A DNA stretch of 10,162 nt from Bacteroidales bacterium. Lineage in GTDB: Bacteria > Bacteroidota > Bacteroidia > Bacteroidales > JAAUTT01. The notes beneath the pieces were generated by a model. It searched no databases. It was not told the DNA's origin and worked only from the letters and a program-made list of their open reading frames with translations. The DNA lies in NCBI GenBank assembly GCA_012031335.1, contig JAAUTT010000087.1, positions 1-10,162 of the forward strand, written 5' to 3'. The position numbers and the translations under genes are program-made. The stretch's first letter is position 1, and each line of letters starts with the position of its first letter. Shown in pieces: positions 1 through 7,975 of this stretch.

Positions 1-1655
1 GCGGTTCTTTTCGTATTGACGTGGATAATACATATTCAATAACTCAAAAATATTTTCGCCGAACAAATGTTCTCTGTACCCAATTTTGAATCAATAAAAG
101 GAGTATTTGAGATTATTGATTTTATGCCCCGATATAAAACCGGGGAGAATGATTATTTTACACCAGCAGAAATATATCGCTACATTAGATATATTTCAGG
201 TTCTCCAACCTTTAAAGTAAAATATTGCCCTGTTTTAAACTATGCCAGGGAAGAAGTTGCTCATGTATTAGAAGATAACCACATACGCACGTATTCAAAG
301 AATCGACCAACTGATTGTATTTATTTATATTCAAGTATAAATTCATCATATATTTTAGGTGAGAATGAAATACAACTTTCAAACTCCCAGTTTTTATTGT
401 TATCATATAACCAAAAGCTAATAGACATTGATATTGACCGGGTTTATCTGGAATACCAGCGAACCAAAGTTTATTGGCTTAACTGGACAAATCGCTCCAA
501 GAAGTACGAAAATATACTGAAGAAATAATCAGGAGTCTTTTGGTATTAAAAATAATGACGTATCAAGCATCCGGGGCAGTTCTGGCAGCTCTCACAACCA
601 GCATTCCCGAAACAATTGGCGAAGTGCGTAATTGGGATTACCGGTTTTGTTGGCTGCGTGATGCTTCTATGTCAATTGATACATTGCTAAAAATGGGACA
701 TTTTAGTGCTGCTCAGCGGTTCCTGAATTTCATTAAAGGCATTCTTAAATCAAAGGACGATTCGTTTCAAATAATGTATGGCATCAGGGGCGAAAGGGAA
801 CTAACCGAAATAGATTTGCCACATCTTGCCGGATATGAAAATTCCAAACCTGTGAGAATAGGGAACGCTGCTTATCATCAACGCCAAAACGATGTATTCG
901 GATATATGTTAAATGTGATTTATCAATATTATCAGTTTTTTCCGGGAACATTGGATGAGATTGAAGATATGTGGGAAATAGTGCGGAATATTATTCGTAC
1001 CGTTTCTACTCAATGGGAAAAGCCAGACAAAGGTATTTGGGAAATCCGTAACGAAGAAAAGCACTTTGTTTTCTCTAAAGTGATGAGTTGGGTTGCAATG
1101 GACAGGGCAACAAAAATTGCTGTCCTTTTAAATAAAAATTACTATGCTGAATCCTGGAGCAGCATAGCAAACGACATCAAGGAAGATATAATTAACAAGG
1201 GCTGGAACAAAGAGCTTCAGACGTTTACCCAGACATATTGCAATTCGCATGTTGATGCTTCTTTACTTCTAATGGCAGAGTATGGATTTTTACAACCAAC
1301 CGACCCAATGTTTAAAAAAACTGTCTTGGCAGTAAAGAAAGCACTTTACCACAAAGGGTTGATGTATAGATATGTAAATGACGATGATTTTGGAAGGCCA
1401 ACATCTTCCTTTACTATATGTACTTTTTGGTTAATTCAATCATTATATGCAATTGGAATGAAAGATGAAGCAAAAGACATATTTGACAATTTGTTAACAT
1501 GCAGTAACCATTTGGGGCTTTTTAGTGAAGATATAGACTTTAAAACAAACCGTTTGCTGGGAAATTTTCCTCAGGCTTATTCGCATTTGGCATTAATTAA
1601 TACTGCAACTCTATTTTCTAATGAAAAATTTATTTCTAAATTTATTAAGCCATAA
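1..1655 (+). CDS. Glycoside hydrolase family 15 (trehalase/glucoamylase-like), 5' end outside window, two apparent frameshifts
   Basis: Inverting alpha-glucosidase of family GH15. Given the trehalose synthase next door, trehalose is a likely substrate, but glucoamylase activity on maltooligosaccharides cannot be excluded. Reading starts in frame at position 3 (GSFRIDVDNTYSITQKYF...), inside the N-terminal beta-sandwich domain. It moves to the frame of position 88 (GVFEIIDFMPRY), then back to the frame of position 501 (TEEIIRSLLVLK), giving about 550 residues in the window; the first few dozen residues are missing. The catalytic (alpha/alpha)6 barrel shows RNWDYRFCWLRDAS (627-668), GIWEIR with the likely general-acid Glu at 1041-1043, SKVMSWVAMDRA, LFSED with the likely base Glu at 1527-1529, and the C-terminal LLGNFPQAYSHLALI signature. 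All key motifs are intact. No signal peptide can be judged because the N-terminus is missing. The family call is firm; the substrate is inferred. Confidence 0.9.
84..87. other. Apparent +1 indel (extra T) in the GH15 gene
   Basis: Upstream frame reads TNVLCTQF then hits TGA. Dropping one T from the TTTT run gives TQFESIKGVFEIIDFMPRY, the expected N-domain continuation. Confidence 0.8.
487..498. other. Apparent -1 indel in the GH15 gene
   Basis: The upstream frame reads YWLNWTNRS and then runs to TAA at 526-528. The frame one base away reads SLQEVRKYTEEIIRSLLVLK, the normal GH15 linker into the barrel. One base is missing in this interval, possibly an A in the AAA at 489-491. It restores the frame lost at 84-87. 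Confidence 0.8.
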
Positions 1656-1664
1656 AATACTGAG

Positions 1665-2707
1665 ATGGATAGACCTCTGCTTTCAAAATTTATAATTTGT
1701 GTAACAGCTATAATATTAATAGCACTGGGGATATTATTTACCCAATTAAACATACCTTTTTCTATATCGTTTTTTATTCCCATAGTATTTTTGCAATCCA
1801 ACGAAAAGTGCGTTTATGGCATATTTTATTCCTTTCAGCTTTGGCATCCATCGCATGGTTTTTAGCCTATTACTTTTCGGCAGACAATATTATAAACCTA
1901 ACTTTAATCCTTAACACTTTGCTTCGTTTTGGTATTTATCTTTCTGTCTCTTATTTGTTCATGTTATTGAATAGTCAACGAAATGAGCTGAATGAAAAAA
2001 ATAAAGAGCTATTAGAGCTTAATAATGAAAAGAATACCATGCTGGGTATAGCAGCCCACGATATCAGGAATTCGATAGGGGCAATGAATTCATTTAGCGG
2101 AATATTATTAGAAAAACTAGGTTCAAAGCCAAATCTTGAAAAGGAAATCCAAATTGCAAATATATTAAATGAATCGAGTGAACATCTTTTAAACCTGGTC
2201 ACTAATTTGCTTGATTTATCAAAGGTTCAATCAGGTAAAATCAAATTGAATAAAAAACTTACTGATTATAATTCCTTTATAGAAAACAGGAAAACCCTCC
2301 TTCAGATTATTGCCCAGAAAAAAGATATACAACTACTGTTTCTTAAAAACCCAATAATTAGTAGTGTAGATTTCGACCCGGTTTACTTATCCGAAGTAAT
2401 TGACAATTTAATAACCAATGCAATAAAATATTCTGAACCAAATACAGAGATACATATTGAATTGCTAATACAAGACAATTGGATTTTAACCAAGGTCATA
2501 GATTCGGGACCCGGCATTAAAGATTCGGAAATTGAAGGAATTTTTAAGCCTTTTTCTAAAACAAGTAATAAACCTTCGTTGGGAAAAAAAAGTACCGGTT
2601 TGGGCCTGGCTATTGCCCGGAAGGTAGTGAGCCTACATGGCGGTGAAATTGGGGTGATTAGCAAATACGGAGAAGGTTCGACTTTTTATTTTACTTTACC
2701 ACTTTAA
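1665..2707 (+). CDS. Membrane-bound sensor histidine kinase (HisKA-HATPase_c), one apparent frameshift
   Basis: Two-component sensor kinase of about 347 residues after repair. The ATG at 1665 lies 9 bp after the GH15 stop, so the two are probably co-transcribed. The N-terminus has about four membrane helices (roughly residues 8-26, 31-46, 53-71, 77-102) with almost no extracellular loop, so it probably senses something in or at the membrane. A charged coiled-coil linker (103-127) leads to the H-box AAHDIRNSI with phospho-acceptor His132 (2057-2059). The ATPase domain is complete: N-box IDNLITNAIKYS, G1 DSGPGIKDSE, F-box FKPFSK and G2 STGLGLAIARKVVSLHGG. No response regulator is encoded in the window, so the partner is unknown. 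The frame changes at a T run (1788-1792), joining IPIVF to AIQRKVRLWHILF. Family call certain; the stimulus is unknown, though osmotic or envelope stress would suit the neighbours. Confidence 0.9.
1788..1792. other. Apparent -1 indel (missing T) in the histidine kinase
   Basis: One more T in the TTTTT run joins the first membrane helices (FSISFFIPIVF) to the rest of the protein (AIQRKVRLWHILF). The two halves otherwise overlap in different frames. Confidence 0.8.
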
Positions 2708-2722
2708 CAAGGAGTCAAATTT

Positions 2723-3778
2723 TTAACAAGTATTTTCCACTCTTATTTTGGCAAATGATTCTGGATAGGAACTGCATACGAAATCAATAATCTTTTCCCG
2801 TACAAACGTTCTTAAATCCCAGTTTTTGGAAGCATCCGGGCTACTTAACAGCACTCGCACCTCCTTATGGAATTCCGTAGTATTGGTAACCTGAACATTC
2901 AAAACCCGCTTGTCCCAATCTGTATTGCCTTCGAGCATGGCAGGAAGTATTTCTCTTAAACTATCCACCGGAAAACTATAATCTACATACAAAAATATGG
3001 AACCGATAATATCCGCATTTGACCTTGTCCAGTTTTGAAAAGGCTTTTCAAGAAAATAGTTTACAGGTAACACTAAGCGTCTTTCGTCCCATATTTTAAC
3101 AACTACATACGTTAATGTAATTTCTTCAATTCTGCCCCATTCCCCTTCAACAATTACAACATCGTCCAATCGTATGGGTTGGGTAATTGCTATCTGAATA
3201 CCTGCTAAAATCATCCCCAGGCTTTTTTGAGCTGCAAAACCTACAATAATTCCAAAAATCCCGGCCGATGTTAAAAGACTCAAGCCAATTGTCCTTGCCT
3301 GGCTAAACGTCAATAAACTTACAGAAATAGCCACTATTACAATTATAGTATTAGCTATCCTTGAAAAACTTTTTATTTGGGTTAGACTTTTACGGGCATT
3401 TAAATTGTCTTTTTGGTTTATGTCAAGTTTGTTTTGAAGATAGTATGTGCCAGCTTTAATGAATTTTGATAATATCCAGGCTACAGTTATAATAAGAAAA
3501 ATATCGTTTACATGCGTAATCGCTCCCGAAAAGGAAAATTTGTCAAGCGAAACAATAGAAAAAACTTTAAATAATAGCCAGAATACCAGCCATAAAGCAG
3601 GTATTCTGAATAGTTCCAGAATAAAATCGTCTAATTTTCCGGGAGTTTTTGCTACATGCTTTTTTAACCTTTTGAAAATATATCTCGAAACAATGTAGAT
3701 AGTTAAAAATAACAGTACAAAGGCAACCAGAGCTATCATAATTCTGTATACATCAGAGTGTTTTACTATTTCATCCAT
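2723..3778 (-). CDS. MscS-family mechanosensitive ion channel
   Basis: Intact 351-residue inner-membrane channel of the small-conductance mechanosensitive family, which opens under membrane tension to release solutes after hypo-osmotic shock. Membrane helices are visible at about residues 13-33, 58-77, 90-108 and 141-160. They are followed by the pore-lining TM3, rich in Gly/Ala (GLSLLTSAGIFGIIVGFAAQ, 165-184), and then the beta-domain with QPIRLDDVVIVEGEWGRIEEI (200-220) and LPVNYFLEKPFQNWTR (237-252). The helix arrangement has one or two more helices than E. coli MscS and resembles the YbdG/YnaI-like size class. The start ATG is 2 bp past the ots stop codon, so it is almost certainly in the ots operon. 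Coupling of compatible-solute synthesis to a solute-release valve makes physiological sense. The 3' end faces the histidine kinase with a 15-bp convergent gap and no obvious terminator hairpin. Confidence 0.95.
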   Translation of the reverse strand: MDEIVKHSDVYRIMIALVAFVLLFLTIYIVSRYIFKRLKKHVAKTPGKLDDFILELFRIPALWLVFWLLFKVFSIVSLDKFSFSGAITHVNDIFLIITVAWILSKFIKAGTYYLQNKLDINQKDNLNARKSLTQIKSFSRIANTIIVIVAISVSLLTFSQARTIGLSLLTSAGIFGIIVGFAAQKSLGMILAGIQIAITQPIRLDDVVIVEGEWGRIEEITLTYVVVKIWDERRLVLPVNYFLEKPFQNWTRSNADIIGSIFLYVDYSFPVDSLREILPAMLEGNTDWDKRVLNVQVTNTTEFHKEVRVLLSSPDASKNWDLRTFVREKIIDFVCSSYPESFAKIRVENTC

Positions 3779-3780
3779 AT

Positions 3781-5967
3781 TTATAAGCTTTGCAGGTTAA
3801 AATTATTCAGAAAGGTTATATAAAATGACACAGACTCGGCAGGAGATTTTAAACTATACCTTGCCAGGTCTGAATATGAGCCAACTTTAACTGTTATTGC
3901 GCTGTCGGGTAATGAATGGAACATATCTTCGTCAGTTATATCATCACCCATTGCCAGGATGAAACCATAGTCCTGATTTTTTAAAAGGCGAAGGACTTCT
4001 TTACCCTTATTTATGCCAGGGTCTTTAATCTCAACCACTTTATTCCCTTTCATTATTTGAAGGTTTTTTCGTGAACAGGGAACCATTAAAGCATCAATTA
4101 ATTGTTTTTCACGCAATTCGGCTAACCACCTGTCGCAGCTTCTATAATGCCAAACAATGGCTGTTTTTTTAATTTCAATATGCGAGCCTGGTGTTTTTTC
4201 TGTGATGTATTCGAGAATATCTGTAACTTCCTGGTCAATGTTCAGTTTTTCTCTTACATTTTCATGCCAAATACCATCTTCTTTATAAAATGCCCCATGT
4301 TCGGCTGCCAAAAAAACGTTTAAATGTCCGAACCACTTATCAAGGGTCTCCGGGTCGCGCCCGCTGTTTATTACAATTTTATTCCCGGTTATATTCGATA
4401 GTTTTTCGAGAACATTCAATAAATTACTTCCAGGTACAGAAAGTTTGGGGTCTTTAACCAAAGGAACCAATGTTCCGTCATAATCAAGTACAATTAATCG
4501 TTTTGTCGCTTTATGATATTTATTTCGTATTTCTAATATTGCTTTTTCATTCAATTGTTTGCCTAATACGATTTGTCTTTTTTGTACAATTTTCCCCAGT
4601 TCAATTATAAAATCGCTCGTCCATTTATTTATATCCTGTTTTGAAACAATTTGCTGCATACGCCTTAATCGCTCTATTTTTTCATCCTTTGGCATTTTTA
4701 TAGCTTCAACCAAAGCGTTCTCAATTTCATCAATATTATTAGGATTAATAATAATCGCATCTTTCAATTCAGTGGCTGCCCCTGCCATCTCACTTAAAAT
4801 AAGTACACCCGGATTATCCCTTTTTACTGCCACATATTCTTTTGCAACCAGGTTCATGCCATCCCTAAGCGGTGTTACAAGGCCAATATCGGCAATATGG
4901 TAGAGCGACATTAATTCATCAAAAGGGAAGCTCCTGTAAAAATAATAAACCGGCCTCCAATTTAGGGTTGAGTATTTCCCGTTAATTCCCCCAATTGTCT
5001 CATCAATTTTGGCTTTTAGGTCGGCATATCGGTCAACTGTATCTCTCGAAGGTACTACAACCATTACTAATGACACTTTTGCCCTGTATTCAGGATGGTT
5101 TTCGAGTAAGCTTTCAAATCCTTTTAGCCGATGCAAAATGCCCTTGCTATAATCCAAACGGTCAACAGAAAGAACCAACTCATGTTGTCCAAACTGATCC
5201 TTAAATCGGCTGCAATTTTTTGTACATTTTCATTCAGTGATACCTCAAAATGTTGTTGATAATTGATTCCCATCGGAAAAGAATCTATATGTACCATACG
5301 GTTATTAAATTGGATTTCATCCAAATGGGATTCAAATCCGAGTACCCTATATGCTGCACTAATGAAATGTCTCATATAATCTGGAGTATGAAAACCAACT
5401 AAATCTGCGCCCAACAACCCTTTAAGAATTTCAGCCCTCTCTGGCAGCACACGGAACAATTCATACGAAGGGAACGGGATATGGTGAAATAACCGATACC
5501 AATGTCAGGGAATTGCTCCCGTAACATGCCAGGCAATAGCATTAACTGATAATCCTGCACCCAAACAATGTCGCCAGGTTTTATTATTTTAGATGCTTCT
5601 GCACAAAAAAGCCGGTTTACTTCCTTATAACTGTCCCAAAAGCGCTTATTGTATGAAATATAGGCATAAAAGTAATGACATAACGGCCAGATGGTGCTAT
5701 TACTATACCCTTCATAAAATTCCTGAATTTGCTCAGGAGAAAGATATACAGGATGCAATTTGTTTATATTTAATTCTTTGGCAATTGAATCCTTTTCATC
5801 ATTATTTCCGGGTATAAACCAGGCCAGCCTATCCAATGGATTTCGTCGTTGGTTTGTAATGAACTCAAACCTGTTGCTAAACCTCCTTCACTTCGGACAA
5901 AATTATATTCTTCCCCCTCTTTTTTTGCTTTTACCGGTAATCTATTCGAAATAATAATAATTCTCAT
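3781..5967 (-). CDS. otsAB: Bifunctional trehalose-6-phosphate synthase/phosphatase (OtsA-OtsB fusion), three apparent frameshifts
   Basis: Cytoplasmic two-step trehalose synthesis: a GT20 domain makes trehalose-6-phosphate from UDP-glucose and glucose-6-phosphate, and a HAD-type phosphatase releases trehalose. The repaired protein is about 729 residues, normal for the fused form. Synthase motifs in order: IIIISNRLPV (3-12), GGLATGL (28-34), WIGWPGLYP, WVQDYQ (Asp139), HHIPFPSYE (162-170), GLLGADLVGFHT, VDRLDYSKG (269-277) and LRDGMNLVAKE (368-378). Phosphatase motifs: LDYDGTL (Asp496/Asp498), NSGRD (535-539) and GDDITDEDMF (675-684). Start chosen at the ATG at 5967 (MRIIIISNRL); an in-frame TTG at 5976 is less likely. 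Three single-base losses split it into four frames, but every catalytic motif is present. First gene of an operon with mscS, with a promoter box at 6005-6012. Confidence 0.95.
5201..5202. other. Apparent -1 indel in otsAB
   Basis: On the minus strand the frame ending VQKIAADL must shift to read KDQFGQHELVLSVDRLDY. One extra A in the coding AA pair (T on the plus strand) restores continuity. Confidence 0.8.
5484..5486. other. Apparent -1 indel in otsAB
   Basis: Minus strand reads FPDIGIGYF and then goes out of frame. One added C gives GYFHHIPFPSYELFRVLPER, the strongly conserved synthase segment. Confidence 0.85.
5810..5812. other. Apparent -1 indel in otsAB
   Basis: A GGG run on the plus strand (CCC in the gene) needs one more base to join WIGWPGLYP to GNNDEKDSIAKELNINK. 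Confidence 0.85.
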
Positions 5968-6004
5968 AATACTCAATTTTAAGGTGATAACAATATTTCA
6001 GGTA

Positions 6005-6012
6005 CAAATTTA
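6005..6012 (-). promoter_or_regulatory. Candidate -7 promoter box of the ots-mscS operon
   Basis: Minus strand reads TAAATTTG, an exact match to the Bacteroidetes -7 consensus TAnnTTTG, about 37 bp upstream of the ots ATG. No clear TTTG -33 element is visible, so the call rests on the -7 box and its position. Confidence 0.5.
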
Positions 6013-6029
6013 CTTCAATTTAAAACGGA

Positions 6030-6086
6030 AACCTTAACTACTAATGATATGTACCATTTCCAAAACGAAAAATGCCATTTAAGGTT
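6030..6086. repeat. Inverted repeat AACCTTAA / TTAAGGTT in the divergent ots-araC intergenic region
   Basis: Perfect 8-bp arms at 6030-6037 and 6079-6086, 41 bp apart, lie between the two divergent -7 boxes. GGTACAA also occurs as a direct repeat at 6001-6007 and 6109-6115, each next to a -7 box, with GTACC at 6051-6055. These could be regulator half-sites, but short AT-rich repeats arise by chance. Confidence 0.3.
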
Positions 6087-6099
6087 AAAATAGATGATG

Positions 6100-6107
6100 T
6101 ATCTTTG
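6100..6107 (+). promoter_or_regulatory. Candidate -7 promoter box of the AraC regulator gene
   Basis: TATCTTTG matches TAnnTTTG exactly and ends 30 bp before the ATG at 6138, leaving a leader of roughly 24 nt. This placement argues against the upstream in-frame ATG at 6072 as the start. The -33 element is not obvious. Confidence 0.5.
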
Positions 6108-6137
6108 TGGTACAATTCAATCAAAAATATTTTTATT

Positions 6138-6998
6138 ATGGCTAATAATTATAATATTACAGGAGCTAATGAATCTTTTACAGATTTTAGAATATTTAAT
6201 ATCAGTAATATAGATTTGAATAAAAATATTATTGCTAAAGGGAAATGGCACACTTTATTATACATTACCGGAGGGGATGGAGTGTTAAAGATCGACTTCG
6301 ATGAGCATATTGCTTTGAAAAACAAAATTTTCTATATTGAAAAGTATAGAAAAACAAATTGGATTAAGCTAAATTCCATCGAGGGTATAATGGTACAATT
6401 CACCGATGCGTTTTATAATCTTATTTATACTGGCAATCCTAAAATTAAGAGCGACCAGACTCTTTTAGGAGACTTCCCTCCGTTTGTAAAACTTGAACCT
6501 GATGAAGAATCTGAATGGATTGGTCTTATGAATATAATAAGGAAAGAATATATAAGGCTGGGTGAAAATTCTAAAGAGGTAATCTGTTTAAGTTTAAAAA
6601 TATTAATGATGTTTTTTCGACGTAAGGCATTTATTAAAGGGAAGTTGATGATAACCGACAGGAAAAAACAATTGTTAAACGAATTCCGAAAGGCTCTGAA
6701 TAATAAGTTCTCTGAATTAAAAACCTCAAAAGAATTTGCCCAATTATTAAATATCTCTCCCAACTATCTCAATGCTATTTGTAAGGATATTTATAATAAA
6801 ACAGTAAGTGAAATAATTCAGGAACGAATTATGTTAGAAGCTAAACGGTTGTTGTCGCATACCGGATTAAGCGTATCGGAAATATCCTATAAACTCGGAT
6901 TTAAAGATAACTCCTATTTTGGAAGGTACTTCAAAAAAGCAACAGGACTACCTCCTGAGAAATTCAGGGTAATAAATTATAAAGTAAAAAATGTTTAA
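6138..6998 (+). CDS. AraC-family transcriptional regulator
   Basis: DNA-binding regulator of 286 residues. The N-terminal half (about 1-165) resembles the cupin-type effector domain of Bacteroidota AraC proteins (GKWHTLLYITGGDGVLKIDF at 35-54, then EGIMVQFTDAFYN at 82-94). The C-terminal half carries the two helix-turn-helix units: first at about 196-217 (TSKEFAQLLNISPNYLNAIC), second at about 243-266 (LSVSEISYKLGFKDNSYFGRYF), ending in the family-typical KKATGLPPEKFR. The ATG at 6138 (MANNYNITG) is preferred over the one at 6072, because the extra 22 codons overlap a good -7 promoter box and do not look like family sequence. It is divergent from ots-mscS and only 16 bp ahead of usp1, so it is a candidate regulator of both sides. 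Effector unknown. Confidence 0.9.
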   Translation: MANNYNITGANESFTDFRIFNISNIDLNKNIIAKGKWHTLLYITGGDGVLKIDFDEHIALKNKIFYIEKYRKTNWIKLNSIEGIMVQFTDAFYNLIYTGNPKIKSDQTLLGDFPPFVKLEPDEESEWIGLMNIIRKEYIRLGENSKEVICLSLKILMMFFRRKAFIKGKLMITDRKKQLLNEFRKALNNKFSELKTSKEFAQLLNISPNYLNAICKDIYNKTVSEIIQERIMLEAKRLLSHTGLSVSEISYKLGFKDNSYFGRYFKKATGLPPEKFRVINYKVKNV

Positions 6999-7014
6999 CT
7001 TAAAATATACGATC

Positions 7015-7933
7015 ATGAAAACACAAATAAATTCAATTTTAATTCCTACCGATTTTCAGTTTTATCAGAAAGTGCATTGAAAGTTGGTATTGCTATTGCA
7101 AGAAGACAGAAGGCGGAAATTACGTTATTACATGTTGTAGATAGGTTTACTTATTTGCAGCCTACAGAGGTTTTTCTACCTGATTTCAGGTTAACACCTG
7201 ACCTGATTTTGACAATGGAAGACCGCCTTAAAGAATTGGCAAACAAAATACAATTGGATACAGGAATTAAGACAACAGGGATAGTATTAGACGGACAACC
7301 TGCTGATAGGATTTGCCGGTTTGCCCACGAAGAAAAAATTAGCCTGATAGTAATGGGAACTCATGGTACTTCCGGCATACGTGAGTTTTTTATTGGCTCT
7401 GAAGCTTTTCGGGTTGTTAAGAATGCCACTTGCCCTGTTTTAACCGTTCCGGGAGAGTGGGATAAAACTGACTTTGAAAAAGTTCTTTTGCCGATTAGGC
7501 TTATGCCAGGGGCAATAGAAAAATATTTCTTTTCTCGTCCAATAATTGAGAAGAACAATTCGGAAACCTTCCTTCTTGGACTAACAGATAAGAAAAAACC
7601 TGCCGAGATTAAAGACCTGGCCGTTTTATTAGACATGTTAAAAATTCAGTTAAGAAGCGATAATGTTGAATTTCAATCAGCTTTTAGTCCCTGCGATGAT
7701 TTTCCGGCAAAAGTTATTAGTGTAGCAAAAGATTTTGAAGCAGACCTCATTGTACTTACTGCAAATCTTGATTACGATTTAAAGCCTACTTTGTTGGTCC
7801 ATTCGCCCAGCAGGTAATAAACCATTCAAAATTACCTGTTTTAAGCATTAAACCTGCTAATAATTTAGTTGAACCGCAGGCTCAACAAGACCTTGCGCAA
7901 AATTGGGGAAAATCCATATCCTTCAGGATATAA
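7015..7933 (+). CDS. Double-domain universal stress protein 1, two apparent frameshifts
   Basis: Cytoplasmic UspA-superfamily protein with two Usp domains in tandem, about 306 residues after repair. Start at ATG 7015 (MKTQINSILIPTDF), matching the start of the intact paralogue at 8526. Domain 1 has the nucleotide-binding signature G-2x-G-9x-G-S (GTHGTSGIREFFIGS). Domain 2 begins near FEKVLLPIRL and has a degenerate signature (TANLDYDLK...VGPFAQQV), so it probably does not bind ATP canonically. The frame breaks just after IPTDF (7053-7056) and near LDYDLKP (7785-7787). Beyond the second break the true frame continues FVGPFAQQVINHSKLPVLSI and stops at 7931-7933. It lies 16 bp after the AraC gene and is probably co-transcribed with it. 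Usp proteins support survival in stress and stasis; the specific role is unknown. Confidence 0.9.
7053..7056. other. Apparent -1 indel (missing T) in usp1
   Basis: One more T in the TTTT run gives IPTDFSVLSESALKVG, parallel to IPTDFSEPSESALKVG in the intact usp2. As read, the frame from ATG 7015 stops at the TGA at 7078-7080. Confidence 0.9.
7785..7787. other. Apparent -1 indel in usp1
   Basis: Adding one base turns the premature end LLVHSPSR into YFVGPFAQQVINHS, almost the same as YFIGPFAQQVINHS in usp2. Confidence 0.9.
7916..7931. repeat. Short hairpin at the end of usp1
   Basis: ATATCC-TTCA-GGATAT forms a perfect 6-bp stem with a 4-base loop, overlapping the last codons and the stop. There is no T run after it, so it is not a convincing intrinsic terminator. 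It might be an RNA processing or stability element between usp1 and hpf, or chance. Confidence 0.25.
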
Positions 7934-7975
7934 TTTAAATTGGCTTTGTTGAATTTAAACTAAAAATCTAATATT

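Noticed and set aside
67..528. Free-standing 153-residue protein with its own start
   Set aside because: The coding sequence continues upstream in the frame of position 3 and downstream in the frame of position 501; it is a shifted piece of the GH15 gene.
1697..1800. Alternative start of the histidine kinase at 1697
   Set aside because: The segment before about 1793 in this frame lacks membrane-helix character, whereas the frame from ATG 1665 gives proper hydrophobic helices that join it after one added T.
2708..2722. Bidirectional terminator between the convergent kinase and mscS genes
   Set aside because: Only 15 bp separate the genes and no inverted repeat is visible there.
5120..5210. 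OtsA and OtsB as separate overlapping genes
   Set aside because: The break falls inside the synthase domain, just before VDRLDYSKG, not between synthase and phosphatase.
1..7933. Programmed ribosomal frameshifting
   Set aside because: No typical slippery heptamers with stimulatory structures are seen, the sites are many and unrelated, and the affected families are not known to use recoding.
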